In this document: positions 12,864 through 24,938 of the stretch, piece by piece
Layout of the letters: the number at the start of each line of letters is the position of its first letter
Position numbering within the stretch: position 1 is the stretch's first letter
DNA from: Kwoniella bestiolae CBS 10118
Taxonomy: Eukaryota > Basidiomycota > Tremellomycetes > Tremellales > Cryptococcaceae
Length of the DNA: 64,000 nt
Assembly: GCF_000512585.2 (NCBI RefSeq)
Contig: NC_089246.1
Span: 868,001-932,000 of the forward strand
Direction: 5' to 3'
Notes under the pieces: generated by a model
Told to the model about the DNA's origin: nothing
Databases searched by the model: none
What the model saw: the letters and a program-made list of their open reading frames with translations, nothing else
Made by a program: the position numbers and the translations under genes

Positions 12864-13534
12864 TATGTTTGACTGGGAGGGTTGATAGATGTATAGCGCG
12901 ATGAAAGCAAAGATTAGAGGTAAGATGAGCCAGAAGGTTCGTTGAGGGGAAGAAGGCATAGAGAGGAGAGGCTAAGTCAGCTTTAATTGTATACTTCTGA
13001 TGTGGGAGGGTGAGGTCGAACGTGGGAGAAGAAAGGGAGAGAAGGGTGGAACGGCAGGAGACTCAATGAGAGGTGTGTTAGGCATGGTCGTGAAGAAGTC
13101 ACCATGAGCACGACGGAAGGAAGGGACAGCTCACGTTTGATTTTGGTTTACACTAGAGTAAGTTGGGAGAGAGAAAGCAACAAGACAATGGGAAGAGTAT
13201 TTCGTTTATACCCGCGGCAGTAGTAGCGTGAGATGGGATATGGGATTATTGTGAGGAATGTTCCGCCGTGACGTTACTCATATCCCCACTACCACTATCC
13301 ATTACCGCACTGTCCCTATTTTCCCACGGTTTGCTTCACCTCCTTTTCTCTAAATCAGCACCCCTTATAAGCAGTTATCCAATCAAACCTTACGTTTACG
13401 CAAAACACCACCCTACCACTCTCATACCAACTTACCGTAAGCATAAACCATTGCTTCAACCTCACCTCTCATATATAACATTACATCTGACATCTTTCTC
13501 TTTTCGACCTATAAATCACCAAAAGATATTCATC
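12864..13534. promoter_or_regulatory. Divergent promoter PGK1 / COX9
   Basis: About 670 bp shared between PGK1 (minus) and COX9 (plus), both energy-metabolism genes. It is rich in pyrimidine tracts on the COX9 side, with a TATATAA-like site near 13471-13480 (catatataac). The minus-strand frame upstream of PGK1 stays open to an ATG at 12959. Confidence 0.5.
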
Positions 13535-13917
13535 ATGCCCGTCGCTCCTGTCGTTGGAAAGGTGAGCTAATCTTCCACATGTTGACTTATGTTAGATCAG
13601 GACCAAGCTAACATTGCCTTGGTGATTGTAGCTCAGAAAGAGACTCATAACTGATCTCACCGCCGCGTTGGTCACCTTTCCCTCTTCTCTTTCCCTTCGA
13701 CATTGCTTCCTATGCTCATACTGATTTGTGGTGGATATATGTAGTCTCGGTCTCGGTACCGCTGGTGGATACGTCTTCTGGTACACCGTCCATCTCCCTA
13801 TGAGTGAGTCCGCTTACTGCCAACATATATGTCATGAGACAATACTAATCTTATTGGGACGTAATAGTGAAAAAGAGAGATGACTACTACCTCAAGCTCG
13901 AACAAGCCAAGGCTTAA
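13535..13917 (+). CDS. COX9: Cytochrome c oxidase subunit VIIa (Cox9-like)
   Basis: A small inner-membrane subunit of respiratory complex IV. Four exons: 13535-13561, 13632-13666, 13745-13803 and 13868-13917, encoding 56 residues. The spliced protein has the family pattern: MPVAPVVGKLRKRLITDLTA, a single membrane helix (LGLGTAGGYVFWYTVHLPM), and a charged tail MKKRDDYYLKLEQAKA. Yeast Cox9 (59 aa) has the same layout (short N-terminus ending in basic residues, helix with aromatic WYT/WWW, charged C-terminus). Every exon is too short to stand out as an ORF, so the gene is seen only after splicing. Confidence 0.85.
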
Positions 13918-14736
13918 TTGGGATTAGACTAGACGGACTTGTGAAAGGAAGGAAGGTGGAAGATGGGATGGATGGAATGCATAAATTGGAAAATCACACT
14001 ATACGTTGAGATGGAACAACACACCTATGGAGGTAGAAGAGAGGAGGGGATATTTCATACTAACCCATTGTCCATCTATACTCTCTCGTCGACTAATGAG
14101 ACCACTGATGTTTTAGATATAATCATCCATCGCCCATCAACTTATCGTCAACATCCTCTTACTCACACCAATGTCGGAGCGACTCGGGTTCAAATTCCCA
14201 CTACTAACAAAACCTGTCATTACGTAATACCGACAAACCACCCCTCCTTTCGACCTCGTGTTTTGATGTGATAGTATGTGATTGATTGGATTTGATGGCG
14301 AATAAAATTATGTCCTACTATTGCTTATTCACCTATCAAATCATACTAACATACCACGCACTGACCCATTTGATGGATAATTTCATGCATACGTATTGAC
14401 TTGATGTTATTTAGCTGATGGACCTGAATGATGTCTCACTCTATAATCCCCACTGCAACGTGTTGGTACAATGATATGAACAGATCAATCAACAATAGTA
14501 TAATACACTCATCCATCCCCCCTACAAACTGACTTTCTTTTCCCTTTCGTATATATACAATCAACTGTTTATCTTTTTATCATTTCTTCTGCCTTCTTTC
14601 TCTTTTATCAACACCATACTCGAAAACAATTTCAGTTGTTATTTTGAGTGATAACCTTTTCTCGCTCTTTCTCCTTCTTACCCATTTCGTTTATACTTGA
14701 TTTCCAATTCTATTTGGGAGGAAAGTCCTGATCATT
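13918..14736. promoter_or_regulatory. COX9 3' flank and promoter of the zinc-knuckle gene
   Basis: About 820 bp. The right half is strongly pyrimidine-rich with a TATATATACAA element near 14551-14562, about 180 bp before the next ATG, consistent with a core promoter and a CT-rich leader. No RNA gene seen. Confidence 0.5.
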
Positions 14737-17700
14737 ATGACTGATCATTATCGTGACCGAGGTCAATACGACAGTAGGAGAAGAGACGATGAGGGGTGAG
14801 TCAACCCTCTTCCTTCCTTCTCTCTTTTCTTCTCGAACACTTTCCCCCTCTTGAATTCATGGGTGCAGACGATGAAAAGACAAGTGCGGTATCGTCTTAT
14901 CGCCTCGCCCTTATACTTGATTAATCCCTCCTTCCTTCCTTTCCCTCCTTGCCCCCACTGAACGTGTCAGCTTCTTTCACGTCCACTGTCAGTGGCACTT
15001 CTCCGCCAGTCTCTACCACACACTACACTGCTGCTTCGTCTTCCCTCTTGTTATTTCACAGTATACATGACATATCATTACTGCCACTGCTAAGTCGATC
15101 ATTTCGCTGACCTTCGTCATTTTCTCCCACTTCCTTCTCTCGCGGTAACTTCCCCTCCTTCTCCCTTCCTCTTCACTCCTGTCAACAGCCGATACAATGA
15201 TCAAGAGCCCCGATACCAAAGAGGATACGATTACCAACCTCGATCTCCCATTCATTCTCAAAACCACCAAGAACCGATGTCACCTGGGGTTCATAAGGGT
15301 TATCATTCTCCTGCTCATGATGAGGTGAGCTCTTTCTCCTTCCCTTTTTTCCAACCGTCGATCATTGAACAGTAATGCCAAGGCAAAGAGCTAACTGTAT
15401 GCTCGAACCGATACAGGATGATATGAGCGAAGAAGAAATTGCCGCTCAGATCGAACGATTAAAAATGCGTCAACAAGCTAAAGCCGCTCGAAGGACTGCT
15501 AATCAAGCTCCCCAAGCTGGCAGTACCGTAAGTGAACTATCGTATGATCCTCTCTAGGAGGTATCTTCATATTGAGCTGATGTCATTCTTGGCGCAGAAC
15601 TCAAAATCCAGAAAAGAAGATTCGGGTGAGAACTACCAAGAAGATCTTCACTTGGTGAGCACAACTTATGGTCACGATATTACAGCTGACCTCACACACT
15701 GTCCCTTCAGGACCGACAACCTCACGGAGCGAGAGGACGAGACGAGACTCCTTATAGCCCCAGACAAGATCGAGCTAATAACACTCGGGCTCATCAAGAA
15801 CAAGAACTATACTCCCCGGTGAGTGCTACTCTTCCTTCTTCGAGTACATAGGTCAAGTGACTCATCGCTTTACCAACAATCGCAGCCTGGTGCTAGAAAT
15901 GGTCGAGAAAACGCCGAGCCTGTCAGATCTGGCAGAGTTGATCGAGACATTGGTATGGGTCGACCTGTGGGTTCAAGTCTTCCCTAAGATTTATCGGACA
16001 GCGGATTGCAGCTGACCTCTCCTATCTTTGATGTAGAGTCCACCTGAAAGTCGACTTGATCCTGAGAAGCCGAAAGACTTCATTCCTGTGAGCTCTCACA
16101 TTCCCCGTGATATCTATGCTTGACCTCACTGATCTCCTGATAATCTGTTTTTGCAGCAAGCAAGACAGCCTGCGACTGGGCGGGATGAGCCTGTAAGAGC
16201 CTTGTCCCTTTCCTTTTGCATAGCTGAAGCTGACTTTCAATCCATCAATCTAGTGGAAATACTATCAAGGTCAGCGGATTTCCAGTAATGTCTTCTCCCC
16301 TGGATATGGCTTCAGACCCTCTGTCGTGAGTACTTAAGCAAGCTTTCTCGGTTTCCAGTCATCTGAAAGCTGAGCAATCCGCTATGTAGCCCCGGAACGA
16401 TACTCTTCCTGACCCAGAAGAGCTTGTCGGACCTTACGGATCAGTACATAGGATCTATCCTGCTCCCTGCCCCGTATCAGCCCCTATCAATGCTAATGAT
16501 GGCTGGGTAGACAACGAGGATGCTTCCCCCATCGTACTCGATCATCCAGCATCTCATGAAAGCTCTCGTCCCCCTCCTGGTTCTCCCGTTGCTTATTTCA
16601 AAAGACAACGAGAAAGACCGATCTCGCCTCCTCCCAGCGACCACGCCTCTGTTATCGTACAAGAAGACGAACAAGAACGAGGATCTGGTCACAGAGATCA
16701 ACTTCCTCACTTGAGGGATAGAATCAGGCCACCAAAAGAAACACCAGCTACTCACGGTGCTGCCGGAGGTTCGATGGTCCCTTGGACTGGTGGTGTCGAG
16801 TGAGTCCATCGTTCTTCTGGCCGACATCACTAATTACCTGTATTGTACCTGTTAGATATGCCAACGATTACTCAACCGAAGCAGAAGGGGAGAAGTCCAA
16901 AACTGCCAATCAAGGTCCGATGATCCCTTTCGAAGGGGGTGTCGTGTAAGTGCCTCTGCTCTCACTTTTGCGAAATCGCTGACATTAATTGATAGTTACA
17001 AGCAGGAGAGCTTGAACTATCATGGTCCCGCAATGACCATCGATGAGTTACTCTCGTGTTTCAAGGACAGAAGAAGAGACGCCCCTTTTCCACCTCGAGA
17101 ACCGTATGGTGGACCAAGGGGCGGTGGCAGTGGATATAACCCTCCGCGACAACAAGATAGTGGTTGGAACCGACCTGCTCCTGGTGGCGACCGACAAGGC
17201 TGGGGGTCAAGAGATCAAACCAAGGATGATGGCTTTGGGGATTCGGGTGGCCAAGGAGAGGATGACTGGGCATCGCCTTCCGGTGGTAAACCCAACGACA
17301 ACAACAACGATAGCGGCTGGGGTGGGGGAGAGGCTAACAACGCGTCCTCTTGGGGAGGTGGTGGAGATGCAGGGTATGGCGGTCAAGAATCGAAAGGTGG
17401 TTATGGTGGTCCTGGAGGTGGTCGAGCTTGCTATAACTGTGGGCAAGACGGTCACATGGTGAGTCTCCATCTCCTCTCGTACTCTGTCGGCCTGATCTGA
17501 GATCGCTAATCCAGATGCGCAGTCTCGCGATTGTCCCGAGCCTAGAAAGAGTGGTGGTGGTGGTGGTGGTGGTGGTGGTGGCGGCGGCGGCGGAGGGGGC
17601 AATTGCTACAACTGCGATCAACCAGGACACCAAGTAGGTCTTATCTTGTCATCGGGCCTTGACTTAAGATGGTATGTAGCTGACTGTCTGTTCACCATAG

Positions 17701-18499
17701 TCAAGAGATTGTCCTGAGCCTCGACGAGGTGGTGGTGGCGGCGGTGGAAACTGCTATAACTGTAATCAACCCGGTCATCAAGTGAGTACTATTCTTGATT
17801 AGCTGTCTCAAACTAACGAATATGACAAACAGTCCAGAGATTGTCCAGAGCCGAGAAAACCAGGAATATTCAGAGGTACTTGTAATAGCTGCGGTGAAGA
17901 GGGTCATCGTGTGAGCTATTCTTCATGCTTTGTACCCGACGTGCTGACTGATCTGAGTTTATCTACCTTTTAGCAATCTGAATGCCCCAATGGTGAGAGT
18001 CAGAGGGGCTATGGTGACTCCGCTTCCAACGGACACAATGTTGGCGGAGGTGGCGCTTGGGGAAAGCAAAATGGTGATAACGACGGACAATACGATAACG
18101 GAAGTGAGTTGTTCTTGGTCATTGTAATTTTACAGGACTATGAGCTAACATACTTCGAACAGATACGAATGGCAACGACTGGAGCAACAACTCCGGTCAT
18201 GATGCTCCGCCTACCCGATCAGCTGCCAACGTACACCCTTCTCGAATGGGACAAGTAGATCATGGATCGTCTTACAACCGAGGTCTCGAACCAAGAAGAG
18301 ACTACGACCGACCTCCGAACGATGGTCGATCTAGGGATGCTGGCTGGGGAGTTAGAGGCGGACAAAGATCGCCTACCCCTGTTCAACCAAGGGATCCGAC
18401 ACCAAACCATGATGTGAGTATTTCTCATCTGTAACATGACGTTGCATATGCTGACGATATCCTTTAAATGCATAGGAGGGAGATGCCGGTGGATGGTAG
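14737..18499 (+). CDS. CCHC zinc-knuckle, Gly/Arg-rich nucleic-acid-binding protein
   Basis: Probably an RNA- or single-stranded nucleic-acid-binding protein. The start is ATG 14737 (MTDHYRDRGQYDSRRRD), followed by a long first intron to about 15188. An acidic helix (DDMSEEEIAAQIERLKMRQQ, about 15418) precedes Pro/Gln/Arg-rich low-complexity sequence. The C-terminal half is Gly/Asn/Trp-rich (GGWG-type repeats) and then carries four CX2CX4HX4C knuckles: CYNCGQDGHMSRDC, CYNCDQPGHQSRDC, CYNCNQPGHQSRDC and CNSCGEEGHRQSEC. Each knuckle is split by an intron after the His-x pair (introns 17459-17522, 17634-17700, 17782-17832, 17911-17973). The tail ends EGDAGGW, stop 18497-18499. Such knuckles occur in CNBP/Gis2-type proteins, but the long disordered N-terminus is unlike Gis2, so no symbol is given. 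Confidence 0.8.
17551..17600 (+). repeat. Coding GGT/GGC microsatellite (poly-Gly)
   Basis: An almost pure GGT repeat passing into GGC/GGA/GGG encodes a poly-glycine linker between zinc knuckles 1 and 2. The length is likely to vary between strains. Confidence 0.85.
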
Positions 18500-18978
18500 A
18501 TTGCCTCGACAACTTCCGTCTTCGCGCCACATCCTTCACCTGGTCACCCTCACTCTTGCCTCTCACACTTCTCACTACTGCTATTAATACCCCTCTCCTT
18601 CGTAATGAACAAGTGGTACTTATCCCGATTTCAGGTTCCCATTCCCTTCCGTATTCCTTCCTTTTCGTCGACTCATATACCCCTTGAAAGTCCAACTTCG
18701 GTCAATTGGAAATAAGATGAACGGTTTTTGTAGATAGATCAGATACAATTTTTGGGAATTGGTTAGAGAGATACATTTCCGATCTGAGATCGTTGAGTTA
18801 GTTGTATATAGTATAAATCGATGAGGTGTGATTTCCTGATTAGAGTGAAGAGAAAGAATGAGAATGTATATGATATACGACACATGATGTCTGAGCTCTG
18901 TGGTCAGCGTTTCGAGATACATTACATCACATACATACAGGTAATCTGGAGATCTATGTGTATGAATCTCTTTTTCTT
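18500..18978. other. Convergent intergenic region
   Basis: About 480 bp between the stops of the zinc-knuckle gene and PEX11. It is AT-rich and presumed to hold the two 3' UTRs. No supported ORF or RNA. Confidence 0.5.
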
Positions 18979-20377
18979 TTAATCCCCTTTCCTCCATTCT
19001 GCTGTCAACCTTCCTATCGCAGCGATAACACCCAACGAACCACCTATCAAGGGGCTCGACCATAACCCACCGGGTGTCGACCAATGTACGGTCAACGGCG
19101 CGTATCCACTACGAATGAATAAAAGATCAGCTTGATGTCGGTTCCAATATGATGGGTTTCAAGAGACAGTTCATATAGTCGTTCGAATTTGGATTTCGGT
19201 TTGTGTAGTATGTGTGACTCACGCATTAATCATCACGTCGTTCTTCCATACTTTCCAATCATTCCTCAGTACGTTCTTGGCAGATACCCTGTCGTCACTG
19301 GATGACACTACGTTCTGCGACGGAGCAGCGGGCTCTACAGGGGATGAGGGAGATGGAGGTAGTTCGAACCCTTTCGCTTCTTCCTCTTTGATCTCTGGCT
19401 TGGAGTTTCGGAGAAGCTTCGTACGGCTCAGGAGGGATAGGTAGGATTGATGGAGTTTATATATGTCGAGGAGGACGTATAGCCTGTAGAGGAGGTTAGC
19501 ATCTTCCTCGGCTGATACAATCAAGGTAGAGAGGTGCGAAATATGACGGAACAGGAGTTGTGGTATGGAGTGGGAGATCGTTCTTCCTCTCCTTCACCAC
19601 TTCATCACAGGTGGGTCTTCTAGCTTGAAGATGTGTCACACACCACACCATCTGACCGTATCCAGCAGATACCTCGGTCAAACGCATTGAGGTGTGAGAT
19701 GAGATAAGACGAGTCAGGATAGGATATACTCACGCCCAGAATCGTACACTCCACAATCCAGCCCATCCCATGCGTTTCTCACTCAGTGGGACTACACCCT
19801 TGGAAGCTAGCCATGTGAGGTGTTCAAGGGGATAGTATAGCAGTAAAGAGATAGCCTGAAGTGTGGGGAGTGTTTTGGGTGAGTCGAGGGATACGCCCTT
19901 GTATAGTAGGGATTTAAGAGATTCGATGGGGTGGGGGTGGAGGGATAAAAGCCATGTTAAGATTGGGAGGAGACCTACAATCGCACTAGAGATCAGTAAT
20001 GAACAAGGACATAAGACTTATCCCATCTCAAGGTATGAATGATCATGCCGAGATGTACATTATACGCTCAGAAGTAAATATAACCCACCAAAAGCCCTAA
20101 ATACCACCCTCGCCTCACCAATACCACCACCCATCTTACCCCACCCTTCTGCCAATTGCCTTAATCCGAATCCCCCTTTCCCACCATTTCTGACCGATCG
20201 ACCTCCGAATCGTGTTTTCAAGGCTGCCAGACGGAGAAGTAATGCTATGACCAAGGGAGAGGAGTACTGGATCAGCATGAGAGAGGCATCTAGACCTGAA
20301 TAGGTCGAGGTGAGTTTGGTGAGGCGGATGAGGAGTTGGCGGGGGGTCAAGGAGGAGGCGGGGGATTTGAGGGACAT
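18979..20377 (-). CDS. PEX11: PEX11-family peroxisomal membrane protein
   Basis: Pex11 proteins bend and elongate the peroxisome membrane before fission. Four exons. Exon 1 (from ATG 20377) has SLTPRQLLIRLTKLTSTYSG, LDASLMLIQYSSPLVIALLL and GEARVVFRAFG, an order (N-terminal helix, amphipathic helix, then 'ARxVFR') typical of PEX11. Exon 2 continues LLPILTWLLSLHP ... LYYPLEHLTWLASKGVVPLS ... GLWSVRFWA. Exon 3 begins LYVLLDIYKLHQSYLSLL and then runs through a polar insert. The last exon is a glycine-rich membrane segment, PLTVHWSTPGGLWSSPLIGG followed by SLGVIAAIGRL, ending EWRKGD with TAA at 18979-18981. Length is about 330 aa, slightly longer than the usual 230-280. Which Pex11 paralogue (A/B/C) cannot be told. 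Confidence 0.75.
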
Positions 20378-20737
20378 TGTGATGAGCTGAATTCTTGATT
20401 GAGGATTTGGTTGTATCCTTTATTCGAGGTTGTATCGAAGTCAGCAGTCAGGATAGAGACGTCGTTATTGCTTCTCCTTCAGCTTGTTGCTCATTGACGC
20501 CGATGTTGCCGGTTTACCCGGATCTTGTGCATGGACATCCACCCAATCTCCGACGGGTTTATTCGTCTGTCCGCTCCGAAAAGTTGAGAGATTGGCCACT
20601 CACCGCAGAGAGATTTCATAACAAGATGACAAAGAATAGATTCTTTCGTACAAGTATATAAATCATCTAAACATACCTGATCTCTCTCTTACTCTTTACT
20701 CTATATCATCCAAATCGATCATACAACAACAAACAAA
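20378..20737. promoter_or_regulatory. Divergent promoter PEX11 / NFU1
   Basis: 360 bp between two divergent starts. On the NFU1 side it carries a TATA-like run near 20655-20660 (gtatataaatc) and a CT-rich leader ending in aaacaaaATG, a favourable start context. Confidence 0.55.
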
Positions 20738-22032
20738 ATGTCAAGATCGTCGCCCGCTCTCAGACCACTCATCGCCTCCTCATCCCGCACACCCCTCAAG
20801 ATCGCTCCAACAGTGATCCGATCATTCGCTAGTTCCTCGAAATGTGGGATCGCCGTTTCGTCCTCTGCGTCTTTTGTGGGCGTTGGGTTGAGTAGAGGTG
20901 AGATAAGGAGGAAGGATGTTGCATTGGGTGGAGGGAGACAGCAACGTGAGTTTGTTCATTGCCTCTGGTATTAGGAGGGTTGCTGATTAAGCTTTTTGTC
21001 TTACAACTGCTTTGACCCGTCACCAATCCCAATCCTATCCCTTGCTACACACGATTATATCATCCAATCTGGTGATACTCCCTCACAACACTATATAACA
21101 ATCATCTATCCCACCCACTCACCCACAGGCCGAACAATGTTCATCCAAACCGAGACAACCCCCAACGAAGCCTCCCTAAAATTCATCCCCGGTGTCCCCG
21201 TAACCAACGGCGGAACACACGAATTCCTCGACCTCCGATCGGCCCTCTCTTCCCCCCTGGCTACCCGGCTCCTAGGAATAGATGGAGTAACAGGTATATT
21301 TTTCGGACCAGATTTCGTGACTTGTTCAAAGGACGATTCGTTCAACTGGTCAATCTTGAAACCTGAGATATTCGCTATATTGATGGAACATTTCTCCTCT
21401 GGCGCATCACTCTTCAAGGAGGGTCATTCGGCGGACCAAGCGGAGGATACTAAGATTCTCGATACCGATTCTGAAATTGTCGGTATGATCAAGGAATTGT
21501 TGGAGACTAGGGTTAGACCGGCGATACAGGAGGACGGAGGGGATATAGAGTATAAAGGATTCGAGGAAGATAGCGGGATCGTAAAGTTGAAATTGAAGGG
21601 ATCGTGTAGGGGTTGCTCGAGTAGTAGCGTGACGCTGAAAAATGGGATAGAGAGGATGTTGATGCATTATGTACCGGAGGTGCAGAGTGTGGAACAGGTG
21701 AGTGTGGTCGTGCTCTCTCGTCTAAGCTTGGATCACTTTCTGTACTATCCTTCTTTTCGCTTCTCTTCGTTATATCCATTCTGTCGACATCTCGATTGCA
21801 TGCATCTTTCGAATGCTAACAAACCTCTCACTATAGGTCCTGGATGAAGAAGAGCTCATAGCCCTTGAGGAATTCTCAAAGCTTGAAGCTAGGTTGGAAA
21901 AGCAGAAGGGTAAAGATGGTAAACCTGAGTGAGTGGATTAGACCAGCTTCCCGCGATAATTTTTTGCGTGCTGACGGAGTTGAGCTGATTTGCTTCGATA
22001 TCGATAGTATGAGTCAATACCTCTCTCACTGA
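20738..22032 (+). CDS. NFU1: Mitochondrial iron-sulfur cluster scaffold NFU1
   Basis: Delivers 4Fe-4S clusters to mitochondrial targets such as lipoate synthase. Exon 1 (20738-20945) encodes a presequence rich in Ser/Arg (MSRSSPALRPLIASSSRTPL ... VIRSFASSSK). Exon 2 (21129-21697) encodes the Nfu N-domain (MFIQTETTPNEASLKFIPG, GVTGIFFGPDFVTCSK) and the NifU C-domain (IKELLETRVRPAIQEDGGDI, VKLKLKGSCRGCSSSSVTLK) with the cluster-binding CxxC. Exon 3 starts at 21837 with VLDEEELIALEEFSKLE. The 3' end has two readings: a stop at 21930-21932 directly after GKDGKPE, or a GTGAGT donor at 21929 joined to 22008-22032, adding DMSQYLSH. I prefer the spliced form because the interval carries CTGAC and GCTGAT branch-like sites. 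Confidence 0.88.
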
Positions 22033-22484
22033 TCTGGCTATCGGGCGTTTAATATGGCGATGTATGCATTACATAGATGTCTTAGTTAAGGCGCATCACC
22101 AGGATGTTGTTTCTACACTGTTCTTGACTTTTCACTGCAGACGGCTTTCCTCCTTCCTCCGCTTACCTCTGCTTTCCTTACGACTCCACATTCTACTAGA
22201 GCTCTGTGATTATTCGCTGTCTTCTCCATCTCATTCAAAGCGATGGCCTCGTGCGAGTACCAAGCGCTACATGCATATATGATCATCGGTACGAGCATAT
22301 GTACATCACCCGCATCACCCCTCTTACCATAAGTCAGCGGATATCACCGCTCTCTCCCTCCATGTCCTGCTCGGTAAAACCAGAATCACTCGCATCCTGC
22401 TCTTCAACATCAACAATCAACCATCCATACATCTTCATCTCATAAGCTCACCAACCATACACAGGGATTCATGGAGGGCGCATA
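22033..22484. promoter_or_regulatory. NFU1 3' flank and MED1 promoter, with a 4-codon uORF
   Basis: About 450 bp. Just before the next gene an upstream ATG at 22471 reads four codons (Met-Glu-Gly-Ala) and stops at TAA 22483-22485, whose last A is the first base of the main ATG (TAATG). No other element is recognised. Confidence 0.55.
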
Positions 22485-24938
22485 ATGGCAGAAGCAGGCC
22501 CATCAATCCCCAACCCAGCCCCAATTTCGACCAACCCTATCACCTCGACAGCATCAACCACCCTACCTGCCTCCACCCCAACTCTACTAAACACCCTTCA
22601 TTCCCTCCTTGTCGCCCAATCTTCCAAGAATTTATCTTCCACTCACCTACATCCCTATGCTCTCTTAGCATCTAGTGGTAAAGGTAAAGGGAAGGGCAGA
22701 GCACAGGAGATAGATGAGATTAGGGGATTGAAAGATGCTGTACAGCGTTTGAGGGTTGTTCTGGGTAGTGTGGGAGGGGAGGGGGATGTTGAAGGGAGGC
22801 TGATCAGGGGTTTGAGGGAGATGTGAGTTTTTGTTCCGTATCTGTCTTGTGATTCTGGGTCTAAGGCAGAGTAGTATCGACACCGTGGCTGTCATCTGTC
22901 TTATTCGTTTTATCTGGTATTCCCGCTCCAACCATCAAGTACCGCCCTCTTGCTTCAGGCATATATCCTATGTATAGCTTAGCCTACGAATCAATATAGA
23001 TGTACTGACACATCTTTCCAGCTCATCACACCAGCTCCCCCTACTCCAACAACTCACCTCCCTACCCCACTCCTCCAATCCATCCACAATCTTCCCCTCA
23101 AAACTACTCACCCTCCATCCCATAAAACTCCTCGAGGCCATCTCACATCAACTGGACTTACAATGTTTCATCGAAGACTCTCAATTTGGATTGCTCAAAT
23201 CGTCTCTCGCAATAGCAGGAACGAGGTTCGTGATTGACGTAGATCTCGAAACCACCTCCAGTTCGAATGCCACTATGGATCAGGATGAGGAAGAAGGGGA
23301 GGAGGGGGAGGGGGATGTGGATATGGTCGATGGTACTTCCACACCTGCACCTCTACCACCAACAAGTGCGAAGAAGGAAGAAGTGGGAGAAGGAAGAAGT
23401 AGGATCAAACTTTCCAAACTCGTTGTTAATCATGTAACTTCCTCGGGGGGTACTGCCAGATCAGGCTATACCACGAAGATACTTAAAGGATTGGTGGAAG
23501 ATTATCTGCGGAACTATCATTCCTCTGAAAGTGTTTGGGAGAAACAGAAGGTGTTGGATAGGTTGATAGATGGATTGAGGGTGTTGAAAGAGTTGGATGT
23601 TTCTTCGATTGCCTCATCCTCTGCTGAACAGGGGAGAGATGGGTTTGAGGAGATTGAGAAGATTCAGATGGATATTGAGAGGATGTACGCTGATGATAGG
23701 TGAGTTCATTGTCCCCTACTCGTCATTGCTCAGCCCTGGTACTGATACTATCTTGTGAATTTGAAGTGAAACGAAAACGAGGATATACCGCACATCCCAT
23801 TCATCTATCTTCCCTACCTTCCAATTACTTCCTCCTGCCACATTTGAGGAATGCAATCCCACGTTCAAGATCCGACCTTCCACCCCGGACGAGGAAGTAC
23901 GAGTCCCCTGCTTCACTAGTATAACGAGCACGATGGAACCTCAGGATAACAATGTGAATATGGATGGTACTTTGGTCCAGAAAGGGAGGAGTACGGAGAA
24001 AGCAGGTTGGGTAATTGAGGTTTTATCTGAGAATGGTATAGATGGTCTGGTAGTAAGACAGAATTGGTTGAGTCATGAGAAAGAGGATGAAGGAGAACAA
24101 GGGGGGAACGGTGTAAGAGTTGAGAATCTGCTGGTGAGTACCTGTCACCTCATCTTCTCGTGGTCTTCACTGACATTGCACCTCATGCAACGCAGTATCG
24201 CCCTTTCCCTCCTCCGCCCATTCCGTCGTTGACTCAGCAAGTCCAGATGTTCCCTTACACCTCCACCTTTTCGCATACGCCTGTGGAGGGTGGGATAGAG
24301 CAGAAATGGAGTATGGTCCATCCTGGTCCTGTCGCTTTTGTAGTGGGCAGGGTTGGGATGTCAAGTGATATAGGAGAGGTTGAGAAGGTCCTAGCTGTGA
24401 GTCATCGTCTCTTCCCTCGTGGAGTCGCACTCGTCGAGACATTGGAATATCGGACTGATCGGGCACGTGATATCTTCAGTCGTTAAAAAATCAGATCGTA
24501 TTGAACAACCTCTTCTCTTCTGTATTCATACCTTCACAATTACAGATGGAAGAACATGTGAATGATCAAGATGAAGATGACATGGATGATGATTGGCTAT
24601 CCGGTGAGTTTTCGATATCAACCTCACCTAAAACCCACGACACGACGTAAGATCTCGGTCTGACCATTTGACCATGGCAAATAGGCGATCAAAAATCGAT
24701 ACCCATCAACTTGAGCCTTTCTCAAAGCTCAATCGACGTTACATTCCCATTAATCAAGAACGACAAAATCGTGAATATCGAAATTATCGTCAAACCCTGC
24801 CAATCGCCCAAAGATGGTTATGTCAATATACGAGTCAATGGGGAAGGATTCAAAGTTGGTTCAGATGAAGATGGTAGAGAAGGAGGGAAGAGGGATCTGG
24901 TGGGGATTGTACGAGAGGTGATCAGATCCAGATCATAA
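22485..24938 (+). CDS. MED1: Probable Mediator complex subunit 1
   Basis: Mediator bridges activators and RNA polymerase II. About seven exons from ATG 22485. The N-terminus is Ser/Thr/Pro-rich (MAEAGPSIPNPAP), followed by a helix (EIDEIRGLKDAVQRLRVVLG). The core has ISHQLDLQCFIEDSQFGLL, AIAGTRFVIDVDLE, an acidic spacer, then RIKLSKLVVNHVTSSGGTAR and LKGLVEDYLRNYHSSESVWE, resembling the fungal Med1 domain, where an 'IDV(D/E)' strand is followed by a description of strand pairs and a helix. Later exons give VPCFTSITSTMEP, WVIEVLSENGIDGLVVRQNW, PFPPPPIPSLTQQVQMFPYT, and a C-terminal strand-rich segment (SIDVTFPLIKNDKIVNIEII). The stop is TAA 24936-24938. Family recognition is from pattern memory, so the call is moderate; it is certainly a real multi-exon gene. 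Confidence 0.6.

Noticed and set aside
14180..14210. tRNA-like T-arm (GGGTTCAAATTCCCAC)
   Set aside because: No matching D-arm, anticodon stem or acceptor stem around it; probably chance in the COX9 3' flank.
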